Shown here: positions 1 through 11,918 of the stretch, one piece after another
Position numbering within the stretch: the stretch's first letter is position 1
How the letters are laid out: each line of letters starts with the position of its first letter
NCBI GenBank assembly: GCA_000226015.1
Contig: JH153507.1
Location: 47,924 to 92,025, forward strand
From: Mnemiopsis leidyi
Taxonomy: Eukaryota; Ctenophora; Tentaculata; Lobata; Bolinopsidae
DNA: 44,102 bases
Direction of reading: 5' to 3'
Program-made: the position numbers and the translations under genes
Notes under the pieces: generated by a model
What the model was told of the DNA's origin: nothing
Seen by the model: only the letters and a program-made list of their open reading frames with translations
Database searches by the model: none

Positions 1-79
1 TTACATTGTGTCAGGGGGAGTATACTCGTACCTGAGTTTTACATCGTGTCAGGGAGAGTATACTCGTACCTGAGTTTCG
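1..79. repeat. Two-copy 38-bp tandem repeat
   Basis: A 38-base unit containing the core GTATACTCGTACCTGAG occurs twice in succession with two or three differences. Just downstream, at about 116-147, the short motif CTGTTACCTG recurs. No coding function is visible; the array may continue to the left of the window. Confidence 0.85.
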
Positions 80-570
80 CTAAGTGACTATCAAGTGTAA
101 AGTATTATATTGCTACCTGACTGTTACCTGGCTGTTACCTGATTGTTTGGAGAGAAACTTCCTGCTACACACTCTCTCCCTCTCTCACACACCACACAAA
201 TACACTTCACACACCCACACCGCCACCCATCTGAGATTGTTATGTCTTTCAGAGAATTTACTTTGAGACGGAGAATTTCTTCTCTAGCATTATACAAGAA
301 ATCTGACTGTAACCAGCCCAGAACGTTTGTACTGGTTGAGAAATTCAGGAATATTTAAGTAAAGGTAGGAAGAAACTCTACTAAATATGTACTATTTCGT
401 GATTTCAAATATTTACAGGGCTAAAGTAATAGTCCAGAAACCAAGTATATTTCCAGTGCGCTACACTCGATCATTCTAAAAGTGAAGATTTGAAGACACA
501 GTATATAATATATACATATATAACTTACACAGCCAGGACGAGACTTTCGTCTCCATAGCTTTACTGGGAG

Positions 571-727
571 TTAGTAAGTACACTGGGAGTTAGTAAGTAC
601 ACTGGAAATTTCTGTTTCATGTCTACTTTTACGTTCGTACAGCCAGACTTTCATGTATTTACCAGAAATTTGAGTACTTCTGCCCGAAATTTGACTCTTG
701 TCCAAGTATTGAAATATAATTAGAGTT
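571..727 (-). CDS. Possible minus-strand exon, downstream partner of the 776-1,033 exon
   Basis: If the 48-base stretch 728-775 (GTAAGT at one end, TTGCAG at the other on the minus strand) is an intron, the frame of the upstream exon continues here without a stop for about 50 codons, ending at a TAA near 571. The predicted peptide includes KYMKVWLYE and KSRHETE, faintly like the beta-strand region of a synaptotagmin-type C2 domain, but the stretch is too short to assign. The 48-base intron would be much shorter than the others here, so the joint could be wrong and the true acceptor could lie further downstream. I see no good donor before the stop. Confidence 0.25.
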
Positions 728-775
728 CTGCAACGTAAAATAAGATTAAACCCCAAATCAACAAGTGTTACTTAC

Positions 776-1033
776 GATACTTTTCTGTCAGGTGCAAGTG
801 CAGGAGGTGGAGCTTGCTCGGGCTGCAGGATTTGGACTACCGAATCTACTGCCTTTGCTTTAGCTACTGGTTCTACTGGCTCTACTGATTCTACCATGAC
901 TAAACTACTTTTAGAGCTGTCAGTTTTGGTTAAGTAATAACCTCTTAACTTTGATCGAATTTTAAAATTGTGAAAACGCAAGTCAAAATACGAGCTACTT
1001 GAAAACGAAGCTGAAGAAATCGGAGGACGGAGG
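776..1033 (-). CDS. Possible minus-strand internal exon, unknown protein
   Basis: On the minus strand a pyrimidine-rich acceptor (TTTTGCTCTGCCCCTAG) is followed by an open frame of 86 codons that ends at a consensus GTAAGT donor. The predicted peptide is Ser-rich at first (SSASFSSSSYFDL), then basic, then has a short Val-Glu-Pro repeat (ESVEPVEPVAKAK) and a Pro/Ala run. The frame enters in phase 2 and leaves in phase 2. The composition looks like a protein rather than random frame, but I recognise no family. A possible upstream exon with matching phase is at 9,671-9,743, which would require an intron of about 8.6 kb. The evidence is splice signals and frame only. Confidence 0.35.
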
Positions 1034-3010
1034 CTAGGGGCAGAGCAAAAGCAAACTAAATCATAAGAAATGTTAAATTCTCCATCGCGCAGTATAGACT
1101 TAAATTCTTAACCAATACTTAATGAAAATAACGCGTGCTCGCAAGGTCAAGATAAAATTAACCTATAAAGTGACGATGAAGTCATCAAGATGAGCAGATA
1201 AAAGTTTCTCGTCACGAGGTCTAGTTACAAGCTTGTACCTACTGCTAATACTTATCACTCGACCTATGTGTCCAACACTTAAGCTGTATAACGTTACACT
1301 GTGTAGCGCTTGGTAAAGCATAAGTAAATTATAAATGTAAATAGTAAACCTCTCAGACCAGTACAATAAAACAGTAAAGTCTGTACGACCTCAAACACAG
1401 CACACTCGCGTAGTAAACGGTAAATTATATAATTTTGATAAGTTCCATTGACCTGCCTCACGTAACAAAGGGACCACAAAGGGAAACAGTGATACAGTGT
1501 ACCTTCCTTTATTTTCGTCCAGGGTTAAGATCGGTTATTTCCACACAAAGTGGTGTAAATTTAATGTTGTCGACCTGGCAGAGTTAGATAAGTGACAGGT
1601 TACCAAGCGGTAAATACGTATCCCCCAAGCGGTAAATACGTATCTCCGGGCAAGAGATACATGTCTCCTACATGTCTCTGGGATATTTACAATTTTGTCA
1701 GCAAGATATCTTTAACTTAAGCTAAGCAAGGAACTTGGGACCATTTGAAATTCTAGAAGATTTCAATTACAATCATGGTCTTTTTTTCTGGAAACAGGTA
1801 ATATGCAAATGATACAAAAGGGTTATCAAAAAATGTCAACCCAGAAATAAAATGCGTGTGATAAAATGAGAATCATACGATGGAATTAAACGTAATTCAG
1901 GCTAAGTCTTATCGGTACCAGCTGTTTTAAAGTTTAAATAACCGGATTACGCAGCACACATCTAGAATGATTTACCGGAGGATGAACGTTAAACGGAGTT
2001 ACCAACGAGGAAATTATATTGGATTTACAAGACCCACTTTAAGTTTTATTGTAATCAATCATAAAATATACATCCAAAGTGTCGTGCCCTGGGACCCCTG
2101 AAGGTTTATGAAATTCGATACGTAACTTAACCGATCTTGTGTCAAATTATCTCACTCAACTCAGCTGATCGTATCCCTGGTTCTATATTCAATCAGAAAG
2201 TTCTATATTCAATCATAAAGTCTGCTCATCTGGAAACATAGCTAAAAAGCCGTTCAGAACCACATTTTTATTAATAGCAAGTAGAAAAGTGAACTAAAAC
2301 AACTTGCTACTAAACAAAGAAAATGTAACGACTTGAAGTGACTTCATATATATATATCCTGTAGATATACAGAAGCAAATTACAGGCGTAAAATATAAAG
2401 ATAAAATATCGCAGACAGTAAATTCTAAACTAGCTGAAGCTGGGAATGTCCACGTGTAGAATGTTGAGCAGGTTTAGCGGAGCCTAAAGTAACACTACAT
2501 CAAGAGCATGCTGCAGTTCATTACCTCATTATCGGGCAATTAAGTGATTAATGGCTTGCACAGCCCGTCCTGCATTGCATACAGCAGCGGTAAAGAAGAG
2601 GATGAGGTTTAGCATTGTCTACCTTTTATAGAACTTACCGGCATTATGTGGTTGGAATGTCAACTTAGCGAACAACTTTTACAGCAATAAAAAGTTATTT
2701 TGTCTGAGGTAAGTAGCCTAACATTGAAATTTGTTGTTCAGTAAGAACAACCCTGATCACCTTTCACCTGCTATTTTAAAACCTCAAAGATTCGTAAAAC
2801 TGATTAGATTTTACAATTGATTTTACAATTGTCACGAGGATTTGATAAAACTGAAGCGTCCACGTTCTACTATATAGTATCTATATGTTGTCTATTTTCC
2901 TGACTACAAAATGCTCTGTACTGAAGGTACTTGTACGCACTGCAGTATTACACACAATATGCGATAATTAATCAGCAAGTCACGTCATCTTCAATCAAGG
3001 TTTCGGGAAG
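1034..3010. other. Non-coding stretch, no gene seen
   Basis: AT-rich sequence with short chance open frames only. A 20-odd-base near-duplicate centred on AAGCGGTAAATACGTATC occurs at about 1,607-1,644. The motif GTTCTATATTCAATCA is duplicated at about 2,180-2,217. A short open block at about 2,633-2,690 on the minus strand is bounded by acceptor-like and donor-like sites but is too short to call. Confidence 0.6.
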
Positions 3011-3166
3011 GGAGCTGATGTGGGAGCTGATGAGGGAGGTGAGGGAGGGAGGTGATGAGGGAGCTGATGTGGGAGGTGATGAGGGAGGTGATGAGGGAGC
3101 TGATGAGGGAGGTGATAAGGGAGGTGATGAGGGAGGTGATGAGGGAGGTGATAAGGGAGAGGTGAT
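3011..3166. repeat. 12-bp purine-rich minisatellite (GGTGATGAGGGA)
   Basis: About twelve copies of a 12-base unit, variants GGTGATGAGGGA, GCTGATGAGGGA and GCTGATGTGGGA. The array reads open in both directions (Gly-Asp-Glu-Gly on plus, Ser-Pro-Pro on minus) simply because the period is divisible by three. I do not treat either as a gene. Confidence 0.9.
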
Positions 3167-5314
3167 GTTGGACATGATGCTTACATAGCGCTCATCATCT
3201 TTACATGTCGGCAATAATCAAATAAATCAGCTCCTAATGCTCGTCGTCATAGCAACCAGAGTCAGCATCTGTAGTATAGAGTATCATATCTGCGAAACAT
3301 GTTCAATCCAATACAACAATACGTTGTACAACGGAGTGCTCGACTCAGAGAGCACTTCAAATACAACCAGTAAATTAGAGCACTTCAAATACAACCAGTA
3401 GATTAGAGCACTTCAAATTACGTTATAACGTACTACTACTAGTTACCACCCTACCTTAGCTTAGTACTCAGGAGCTCAGGCCGATGTACTTAGAGAAATC
3501 ATAAATAAAGGAAAATTTTAAAAAGAAACTGTCGTAATAGCGACATATTTCCATGCAAAGTCTGCAATAATTATGAAAAAATACTAGAATTAGTTTATAA
3601 TGATTATGACAGATAAGTTAAAAACAACAGAAAAGGAACAGAAATATAAATTCAAATACTAGAATTAGTATAAGAATCTCTCTGTGAAAGGCGAGACCCT
3701 ATCAGCCTTACATGCATCGCCAGAACAAAACGTTATGTCACGGACAACAATCCGAAATATCTTCAAGCATGCAGGACAGTGTCTGAGCAATCAAAGTAAT
3801 CTTGTGTGTGTGACACTACCAGTCTTTGAGTACTATAACTATTACTGCTATGCGTATACTACAAGTATAGTACTAAAATCACTAAACGTATAAGACTACA
3901 TCTGCCAACATTACAAGCTCTCCGACGAGACTCACAAATGTAACTCTGTCAAGATTGCCTGGGTAGGTGCTCTCAGCACCGCTCTCAATATATATGCGGT
4001 GTTCGACATTATTATACCTTTTGTGGGTATATGAAATTATGATGTTCAACCCCAGTGTTATCCCACAAAACACCAAATAAGGTAAGTCCCAGGAGCAGGG
4101 ACGGGTTTGTGAGTTGCTTTTTTGTAGCGATAAGTGAGAGAGATATGTCACCTTGAGGGTCGTTACATTTATTCTAGAGAAGTAGAGCTTTACAGGGCTC
4201 AGGTGCAATCTGCCCCGGCTTTGTGTTATAAATAATTCAGATTCCTATATTCGTGCTCAATTGTAGGCTGCAATTGAGGAGACGATGATCGAAATGTTAC
4301 TTTTTGTAGGAAGATCTTGATTGCAATGGTTAAAATCATGCAGTACCTCCTAGCACTTTCAGTGTAGATGTTGCAGGTATTCAGACAAATTTGAGGGCTA
4401 AAAACAAAACGTGAATGCAAATAATTTAACACGATCTAGTTGTACAAACGAGAGTCTCATTAAAGAAAACAGCGACTCTAGTCACCATGACAACGAGAAA
4501 TGACAAGGAATGTGAAGAACGAAGACTAAAGGTACTTCAGTAACTGCCAGTTTAGTTAAATCACTCTCCCTATCACGGACCAACGGTCGTTTTTCACAGA
4601 TCGTATTGAGCGAGAAAAATAGGGAGCTGAATCAAGCAAATCAGGGAGATAATTGAAAGAGAAATCCAGCAGAATGCTTGTGTCTGAAACTTCTGCCGTT
4701 TAGTCGTGTCACGTGTCCCAGGTGAAATTACGGTGGAGCGCGAAGAAACACAAGTCACGGCCGTTAAGGAGCAGGAAGTGTTTAGTAGCTAAGGACCAGG
4801 ACAAGCTGGAGACACTGACTAGCTTGCAGCAAACATGTGTTATCCTCCACTCACTGTGTTATCCTCCAACTAACTGTATATCACTAAATTTCAGACTTTC
4901 ATAGCGTCATGGACTCATTTTAATCTACTTTAAATGAGACCATATAACGAATCCATTAACAAATGAGTAGATTTCTGGGGATGCGATCCTCCGATCCTCT
5001 AATCAAGTCACGTCGTCCACGTCAGATACATTGAACTGATCCAAACTTAATGTAGACTCAGCTTATGAAATGTTCCGCCTGTAAATCACGAATGTTGGGA
5101 GGAATGAACGGTTAGATTCTGCGGAGAACATTAAAGCCGGGTCATATGCCAGATGTTTAGTTACAACAGGCAATTCCAGGTAGTTAAAGTTCAACTCTAT
5201 CTCTTAATTGTCTGACTTATAGAATTTAGAAACCCAGCTCTACTCTATAGCTCATACTACATTCGTCAAAACGAGAGTAAAAACATTCTGTTAACTTTAG
5301 AGTGCAAAATGGCC
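3167..5314. other. Non-coding stretch with a short tandem repeat
   Basis: No supported gene. At about 3,352-3,420 a 31-base unit (TTAGAGCACTTCAAATACAACCAGTA core) is repeated two and a half times. The longest open frames (for example minus strand 3,882-4,208) show no recognisable domain, no initiator context and no flanking splice pattern. Confidence 0.6.
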
Positions 5315-5586
5315 CGGCAATAGGGTCCCATTAGAATACCATTAAGGTCCCATTAGGGTCCCATAAGAGTACCATTAGGGGTGCAAAATGCCATGATGAG
5401 ACATTGGGCCAATTTGGGCCAGCTTGGCCACAATTGGGCCATGGCGCCTGGGTCCCATTAGGGGTGCACTTTTGGGCGATAGAGTACCGTTAAGGTCCCA
5501 TTAAGGTCCCACTAGGGTCCCATTAGGGGTGCACTTTTGGGCGTTAGGGTCCCATTAGAGGTGCATCGGTATTCTTTCATACGACC
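5315..5586. repeat. Degenerate GGTCCCATTAGG repeat cluster with MITE-related end
   Basis: The motif GGTCCCATTAGGG recurs about ten times with variants, mixed with GGGCCAATTTGGGCC-like palindromic units near 5,403-5,445. The 3' edge (5,562-5,586) contains a 25-base sequence that occurs exactly, in reverse complement, inside the transposon-like element at 28,994-29,018, so at least this edge belongs to a dispersed repeat. Confidence 0.8.
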
Positions 5587-6450
5587 GAGAACAAATAAGG
5601 TCCTTTTTTAAAACAAGAGGTTTTGACCAATGACAGAGAGAATTAAAGTACTGAAGTTTTCTAACGAGGTTAAACTAGAACAAGAATCCTTAACAAAACA
5701 TAACCACGGTACTACCAAGCTGAGAACGCTAAAGAAACACAATGTCAGTAGTAAGTATTTAGCACAACAATACAACGATTTGAGTTACAAGCTACGATAC
5801 AGACAGTGGTCATGGACATAAAAAAATGTGCTAATTTAAAAGGAACAATCCAGATTGCAACAAGAAATTGATGATCTACAGCAACTCTCACGCTCCCCCC
5901 CCCCCCTACAGCAACTCTCATCTCTCTGTCAGGCGACACACAGACCTTGAGGAACAGATACTTATACCCCTGTAGCTCTATACAATCTATAAAATACAGA
6001 GCTAACACGACCTAGACTACAAGCTAGAGTATAGAGGCTAAGTCACTAGTGACAAGGAAAACGGCTTTACCAATGTAAGGATCTCTAAAATCAAGCTCGA
6101 TCACGCCTATATTTGCTTAATGCATGTCGGGCATGGCATGAGGGAGGTGATCACGGCTGAGGAAGGGGAGAGCGGCCTGTACAGTTCGTCTCAAAGAAAA
6201 AACCGGTGGTCTGTCGTGACGTCATACAATGCCAGCCCCACTGGACTGTTGATTTCAGATTCGATTATTGTTCAAACATGGGTCTACGAAATCATCTGGT
6301 TGTAACAGTAGGATGACAATATGTGCCATCTAGATTTACTGATTTTACCTTACAGATGGACCGGCATAGTTTTCCATTTAAATTTGAAAATGTGATGATT
6401 TATCAGTCGAATACCTACTGTTCGAGACCATTAAGCTAACAATACAGATC
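5587..6450. other. Non-coding stretch, no gene seen
   Basis: Contains a poly-C run near 5,896-5,906 inside a partial duplication of CTACAGCAACTCTC. Open frames are short and featureless. Confidence 0.55.
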
Positions 6451-6462
6451 TTGCTTTTTCAG

Positions 6463-6903
6463 TATCAGTTTGCGTGTCATTTTAAGTACGGGTGTCAAGC
6501 AGGCGAGTTTCAGTTCGAAGTTTCTATCAAGCACAGTTTAAATCAGTTATTTGAACAATTACTGGACTTCAGTGACCTATTTGTCAATAAAAATCTGTAT
6601 GCACGTTCAAGAGACATTTTCTCAAGTACAATATTTGGTCAAGCAACTCCAGGATTGAATATGACCGTTTACGGTAAAAATTCGCATAAAAAACCTCATG
6701 AGTTGGTCAAGATGAGGCAGGCGGCAATGCTACGAGGAGCAGAAATAAACGTGATAAACATGACTGCTACGAGGAGCAGAAATAAACGTGTTAAACATGA
6801 CTGGCGAAAGTTTTCAATAGATTCGAATTTCAAGCTGCAGTTGATTAATCTTGGCTTTTCCAACGATATCAATGTACAACTCGATAGCAATTTGATGAGC
6901 TGA
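6463..6903 (+). CDS. Possible terminal exon, unknown protein (weak)
   Basis: An acceptor-like site (CTTGCTTTTTCAG) is followed by an open frame of about 146 codons ending in TGA. The peptide has a mixed composition and no recognisable domain. It contains a 37-base tandem duplication (6,728-6,801) that gives two similar peptide blocks. The length is near what chance could give in this composition, and no upstream exon is obvious, so this is a low-confidence call. It could equally be a decayed repeat-derived frame. Confidence 0.2.
   Translation, partial: YQFACHFKYGCQAGEFQFEVSIKHSLNQLFEQLLDFSDLFVNKNLYARSRDIFSSTIFGQATPGLNMTVYGKNSHKKPHELVKMRQAAMLRGAEINVINMTATRSRNKRVKHDWRKFSIDSNFKLQLINLGFSNDINVQLDSNLMS
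6728..6801. repeat. Two-copy 37-bp tandem duplication
   Basis: TGCTACGAGGAGCAGAAATA starts each 37-base copy; the two copies differ at one visible position. Confidence 0.9.
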
Positions 6904-9670
6904 GTAAATGCGCATGCAATTCATGCATCATGCCTCTTATGAAATAGACTAGTCGTAGATAGTGGAAAATTAGTCGTTAAATATTAGAGCTCTGTACAAA
7001 AAATGAAAATCCATTCCTTAACATACAACCAACCAGCCTAAAATAGGGCGACGTTATGCTCATATGACAAAATTTCTACTTATGTCTCCTTGTTTATTGC
7101 TCTGACTCGACCTGACGGTGACAGTTAATTCAGAAATTCCGTTCAAACGCTGAAAATCACGAGACAAAATGAAAATATATGATTGGAGGACAACGAAAAG
7201 TATGGAATGTGATTGGAGAACGATATCTACTTCACACAAGCAGGCCAATACAATGTAGAGTATTCTCGCTACATTGACAGGGGGTTGATTAATAACAGAC
7301 GATCTCCAATGTTTCCTCCAATTGAATAGGAGAAAACTGCCACGTGGGCGTGCCAACCAATCCAGATACTTTAATTTGACAAGCTTTCGGGGGATTTGCT
7401 TGCAATAAACACGTGACATACATGGTCGAAAACGGAAGTGTAGATATATCCTCGAGGTGCAATAATGAGTTTTCTAAGCTTCTTACTTAAATAAACCGGA
7501 AATAAAAATACACTTCATAAGAATTGAGCAAAAAAGGCAGCTGAATATATATCATATATAACTTACCGACCTAGAACTCATTGCAGGACACCAAAGAGCT
7601 AAAAATAGATTAAACATATCCATGGATGATTCCATGTTCCTGATTTCAGGTGCACGTGTTTAGTGGAGATTGTCATAAAATACATCATTTCACTCCCGGT
7701 ACTGTCCTTGTAAATAACATCATGCTCGAAAAGTGGCCGATGAAGAATGGAATGATCATTCACTATTCAGGACCGAGAAAGCACACATGACGACTTATAC
7801 ATTGAACAGTCGTTAAATCTAACTGTCGTGATTATGAAACAGTCCAATGTGGCATTATCAATTACAGGAATCGTTCACACGAAAAGTTCCGACAGTGTAT
7901 TGTTATGTGTTTAAGTAGAGTCAAGTATTATTACAATCTAGATCTCCTTATTATAAATATATTGGTCTGATAACAGATACTGCGACCCTTGCTTAGATAA
8001 CTGCAGAAATCCGATATAGTTGACAAGAATTCATGTCGATAATGCAACCCCAAAACTCGGGGGATGCAACCCGCAAGTCAGTTTGTCGGCAACTGAAAAA
8101 TGAAAATAAGCACAATTGTGCGAGCTGGACTTAGAAAAGAAGGCGAGAGGCTGTTCAAAGAAGGAAGAGAACAAAATGAGGAGATTTATAGTCGCCAAAA
8201 AGGTCAAGTTTCGCTACTACCCAGCCAGCCGATCCTTTTTATGCTTGATAGAAGAGAAGGTTAAACCGAATAAATGCATAATATTACATCTCCTCACATT
8301 TCTGGCTGACTTTATACGAATAGACTGCTTGCTTTTAACACGCTACCGTTTGTCAAGAAGTCTAATGTTTTATTTTCGCGTCACAGGACTGACGTAAGTT
8401 TTATAATTTGTCCCTAACCACGTGACAGTGTCTCGAACGGTGGAGGTAGTGGGCCCTGCTTGGGAACTATGAGTTAATCTTGTCAAATAGCTGTCACTTA
8501 AATGAAATAGCTAAATAGCATTTTGCTGTCTGTACTTTTGTGGTATTTGTTTAAAGGGATTCATGAATAGTTTACTACTTATAACGGTTACCATTACCTG
8601 CGCGTAGATAAACTTTATAAATACACCTGTCTGTAATACTTTAATGGTCCTACCTCTACTTCTGTAACAATAACGTTACATTCACCTGCTTACATTTTAC
8701 TTAAACACTGAGCTAAAAATATCACACAGGTTTAACTAAGGAGGAGAAGTAGACCAAGCAAATGACCAGTATGGTAGAATGATATAAAACTTTGGATGTC
8801 TGAGAAGGCAGTATAAAGCAAATGTCAAGTGGAACTGATCCTCCAAAGTTAGTGCACGAAATTAAGAGATTTATTTAGGGAAGTTCGTAAAGTGGCCGTA
8901 ATTTAGCGGCGGATCGAAGAAGTTTACAGGGTCATGCTTTGTTTGACAATAGAACACGGAGCATAGTATTAAGTAATTATCGTGGTCAAGATGGAGTGCA
9001 ATTAGCATAAAATTTCCAGCTACTTGGCAATGTTCTGATATTTTCGAGCAGGCGAGGGCAGACACTTTGTATGGGACCAATACAGACAAAAATAGAATAC
9101 AACAAAAATAGAATACAAATTTGCCAGTTATTATCAAAAAGTTGGCTGAAAGTAATTCTTATTGTTCATACTTTATGGTATTAATACTATACTTAAGTTA
9201 TGTGTGTTTTTTACTTATTATATCATGAAACATTATCATGAGTTATTTTAATATATAAATATTTCGGTATTGTTCCAGCCTCCACCGTAGGTTTCATAAC
9301 AAAAAACATCTGACCTAACCCATACTAGTTACTACACACTGCAATTTATTTCTATCCAGTTTTTCCTCGGAGTAGACCCAGATAATACGGATGAGTGAAG
9401 ATTCAAAGTAAATAACTTGATGAGAACGTCACCTCTATGCTTATAATCTACTTGGAGCGCAACTGCAGTTAGGCACACCCACACAACAATGCACTTCACT
9501 TATTCATTACTTACTTGAGGGCCGAGAAGGAGATAAAATTTTCATCACTCAGTAAGGACCATGGTGGAGTATAAATTGGCACTATGCAGTATGCTGGCAA
9601 CCGATTAATCTTCATCAAATAGTTATTTATCAACCGAAAAACAGACAAACAAACAGACGAACTTGCTTAC
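6904..9670. other. Gene-poor stretch
   Basis: No supported gene. On the minus strand at about 7,633-7,565 an ATG-initiated 23-codon open block (beginning MESSMDMF) ends in TCG followed by a GTAAGT donor, so it could be a small first exon, but no partner with matching phase was found. Frames at 7,060-7,419 (minus) and 8,116-8,397 (plus) show no domain or splice support. Confidence 0.5.
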
Positions 9671-9743
9671 TTGGTAATTGACTTTACTGGTAGAATAACG
9701 ATCGGTCCTTGGACAGTCCCCATGATTAGATACTTGTTGCTGC
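9671..9743 (-). CDS. Possible minus-strand start exon (MGTVQGPIVILPVKSIT)
   Basis: On the minus strand a TTTTTAAAATCGCAG acceptor is followed 20 bases later by an ATG at 9,723-9,721, then 17 open codons and a consensus GTAAGC donor. The exon ends in phase 2, compatible with the phase-2 entry of the possible exon at 776-1,033, but intervening exons are unknown. This is splice-signal evidence only; no family is recognised. Confidence 0.28.
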
Positions 9744-10066
9744 GATTTTAAAAAGATAAACTAGAGAGGAGAAAATGAATAATAGAAGAAATTTAGTCAC
9801 GATTAAAGGAAAGGTTCTATCCAACGCGAAACACGTGTCTAGCAGATACATCAGAAGCACATAGCCATGCGCGTCACGCGCTTTCTCAGACAACACTCAA
9901 CGTGGACACCTAACAGGAAAAATTTACAAATTCTTTCAAGGCGACTGTAAACGGGTATTTACTAGAAGTACAAGTACGAGATTAAACCTGCCTAAGTTGG
10001 AGTAAGGTAAATTTTGCACTAGCGTAGCATGATTATATGGTGACCATTGTTGCTACACGTTGCAAA
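9744..10066. other. Non-coding stretch, no gene seen
   Basis: AT-rich sequence between the possible minus-strand exon and the foldback element. If the exon is real, its promoter or a 5'-UTR intron would be here. No motif stands out. Confidence 0.45.
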
Positions 10067-11138
10067 GTTGTCGCGGTGATACCCGACTCACGCAGCTAAA
10101 GCTGAACATTTCGTTAGAACGGTAGACGGATATATATATAATCTCGTCAAGTTGCAAAGCCCTGCGGCCGCGAAGCGGCAGCCTCCGGTGCGCACGAAGC
10201 GCGCGGCAACACCCCCTATTTTCAAAAAAATTCAAATTTTTTAAAATTTTTTGAAAAGGGTCACAATGTGAGACAAAAACAATGTAGGTTAATAATCTAC
10301 TGTCGCAGCCATCACGCGCTTTCACGCATTGCATTTCTGGCCTGGCGAATTTAGACGCGCATCGCCCGGTGAGTTAAACACCGCGTTATCTCAAAGTTTT
10401 CACTACCACACAGTTGTCGCGGTTTGCTCTAACCAGAACCCTTTTGCGTGGGTAAGCACCTGGTTAGGTGTTGCTACACGTCAACGGGCGATGCGCGTCT
10501 AGAATTTCTTCGAAAGGCCAGAAACAAGAAATGCGTGAAAGCGCGCGATGGCCGCAACAGTAGGTTATCAACCTACAAGCTACACGTTGCCTAGCTCTGC
10601 TGCCGCGAAGCGGCAGCCTCCGGCGCGCGCGCAGCGCGCGGCGTCGTGGGTCACAAGGGTCACAACGTGAGACAATGGTATTTAATGTCTGATGATTAAC
10701 TGACTAACTGACTAGCTCTCTCAGTTGAAATGTTGCCAATTACCTTGTTAGTAGAATATGTTGATCTAACCGGAGTCCTTTTGCGCTTTTAGGTTGATAA
10801 CCTACTGTCGCGGCCATCACGCGCTCTAACGCATTTTTTCTAAACACGCATCGCCCGTTGATTTTGCGCGCGTCGCGCGCACCACTAGATGTGTCTTCTT
10901 CTAGTGCCATGCAAGCTGAGCGCGAAATTAAGACAGACGCGCGAGCCACAGGGATATGTTTTTCTACACGTTGCATAGCCTCCGGCGCGCTCGAAATGGG
11001 TCACAACATGAAACAAGATATGTTGGCTTAGCAATTATTCTTGACGAGATGATATCCGTCTAACGTTTTAACGAAACGCTGGGAGAGCATGAGCAGCAAG
11101 CTTCGAGCCGCGCGCGAGTTGGGTATCACATCGACAAC
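10067..11138. mobile_element. Foldback-type non-autonomous element with ~100-bp terminal inverted repeats
   Basis: The left end starts GTTGTCGCGGTGATACCC. The right end, read in reverse complement, starts GTTGTCGATGTGATACCC, and the similarity continues inward for about 100 bases with small gaps, including GTAGACGGATAT and ATCTCGTCAAG. The interior carries three related blocks in alternating orientation (about 10,288-10,372 plus, 10,480-10,575 minus, 10,788-10,862 plus) that share CGCGCATCGCCCG and CCATCACGCGCT. It also has GC-rich hairpin units such as GCCGCGAAGCGGC. There is no transposase frame. No clear target-site duplication could be fixed by eye. Its GC-rich blocks contrast strongly with the AT-rich flanks. 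Confidence 0.75.
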
Positions 11139-11918
11139 AATTATTCTGACAGTCTCCAAAAAGCCCGAAACTTCCAACAGTGGAATTCCACGGGTACATT
11201 TATCATGTTATGCATTTTCCAATCTCATTCAATCATGATTTTAAGTGTGAAACAGGCCCCCTGATTCATCTTCTAAATAATTAATGTTTAATATTGAGGC
11301 TTGGACCCTAAAAACGTAATTGTAGAACCTAAGGAATTATTAACAAGAATATTCTGAGTAATTTTTGCCATTCCCTTTTTTCTATTTATTTAGTTTTATA
11401 TGTAATAGATATTCAATTTAGAGTTTTAAGATATTTTTAGAGTGCGATGATGCTGGCATCATTATCAATTATTTATTATTTTATTTATTTAAATGTGTGC
11501 CTTTATTGATAATGAATAAAATTTTGTTTTTGTTAAATTCGGGGATCTGATGGGTTGACCCTTAAAGTTGACTGACAGAGAGTTAAAAGGGGACTCTCCC
11601 ATAATGTCTAATACCAATCTGAAAAACGCACATTTAGTAGGGTTGCGGAGATGCTGGAACCTTGTAGTTTTTAGCAAACAAAGATTAGTAAACTATGATT
11701 GCCATTAAGGTTTATTATTACATCAACACATGAATTCGGTATAGATAAACATAACACATTGTGTTGGCCGGCCAGCAGGAAGGCTTGCTATAGGTATGAC
11801 TTTCTGGTGCTCAATGAGTGTTGCTCAGGTGGAAACTCAAGTTAAACAAGTTTTCAAGCTAAACAAGTTTTATTTTCTCGTCTGCAATATCAATTACACA
11901 ATAAAATATAAAAATATC
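11139..11918. other. AT-rich non-coding stretch
   Basis: No supported gene. Short T-rich runs and a CAAGTTTTCAAGCTAAACAAGTTTT near-duplication at about 11,840-11,870 are the only structure seen. Confidence 0.55.

Noticed and set aside
2931..3214. Gly-Asp-Glu-rich (plus) and Ser-Pro-rich (minus) frames
   Set aside because: Both are readings of the same 12-bp minisatellite on opposite strands.
7060..7419. Minus-strand 119-codon frame
   Set aside because: No domain, no splice pattern and unremarkable composition; within chance for the region.
8116..8397. Plus-strand 93-codon frame
   Set aside because: It opens at a non-ATG codon and shows no domain or splice support.
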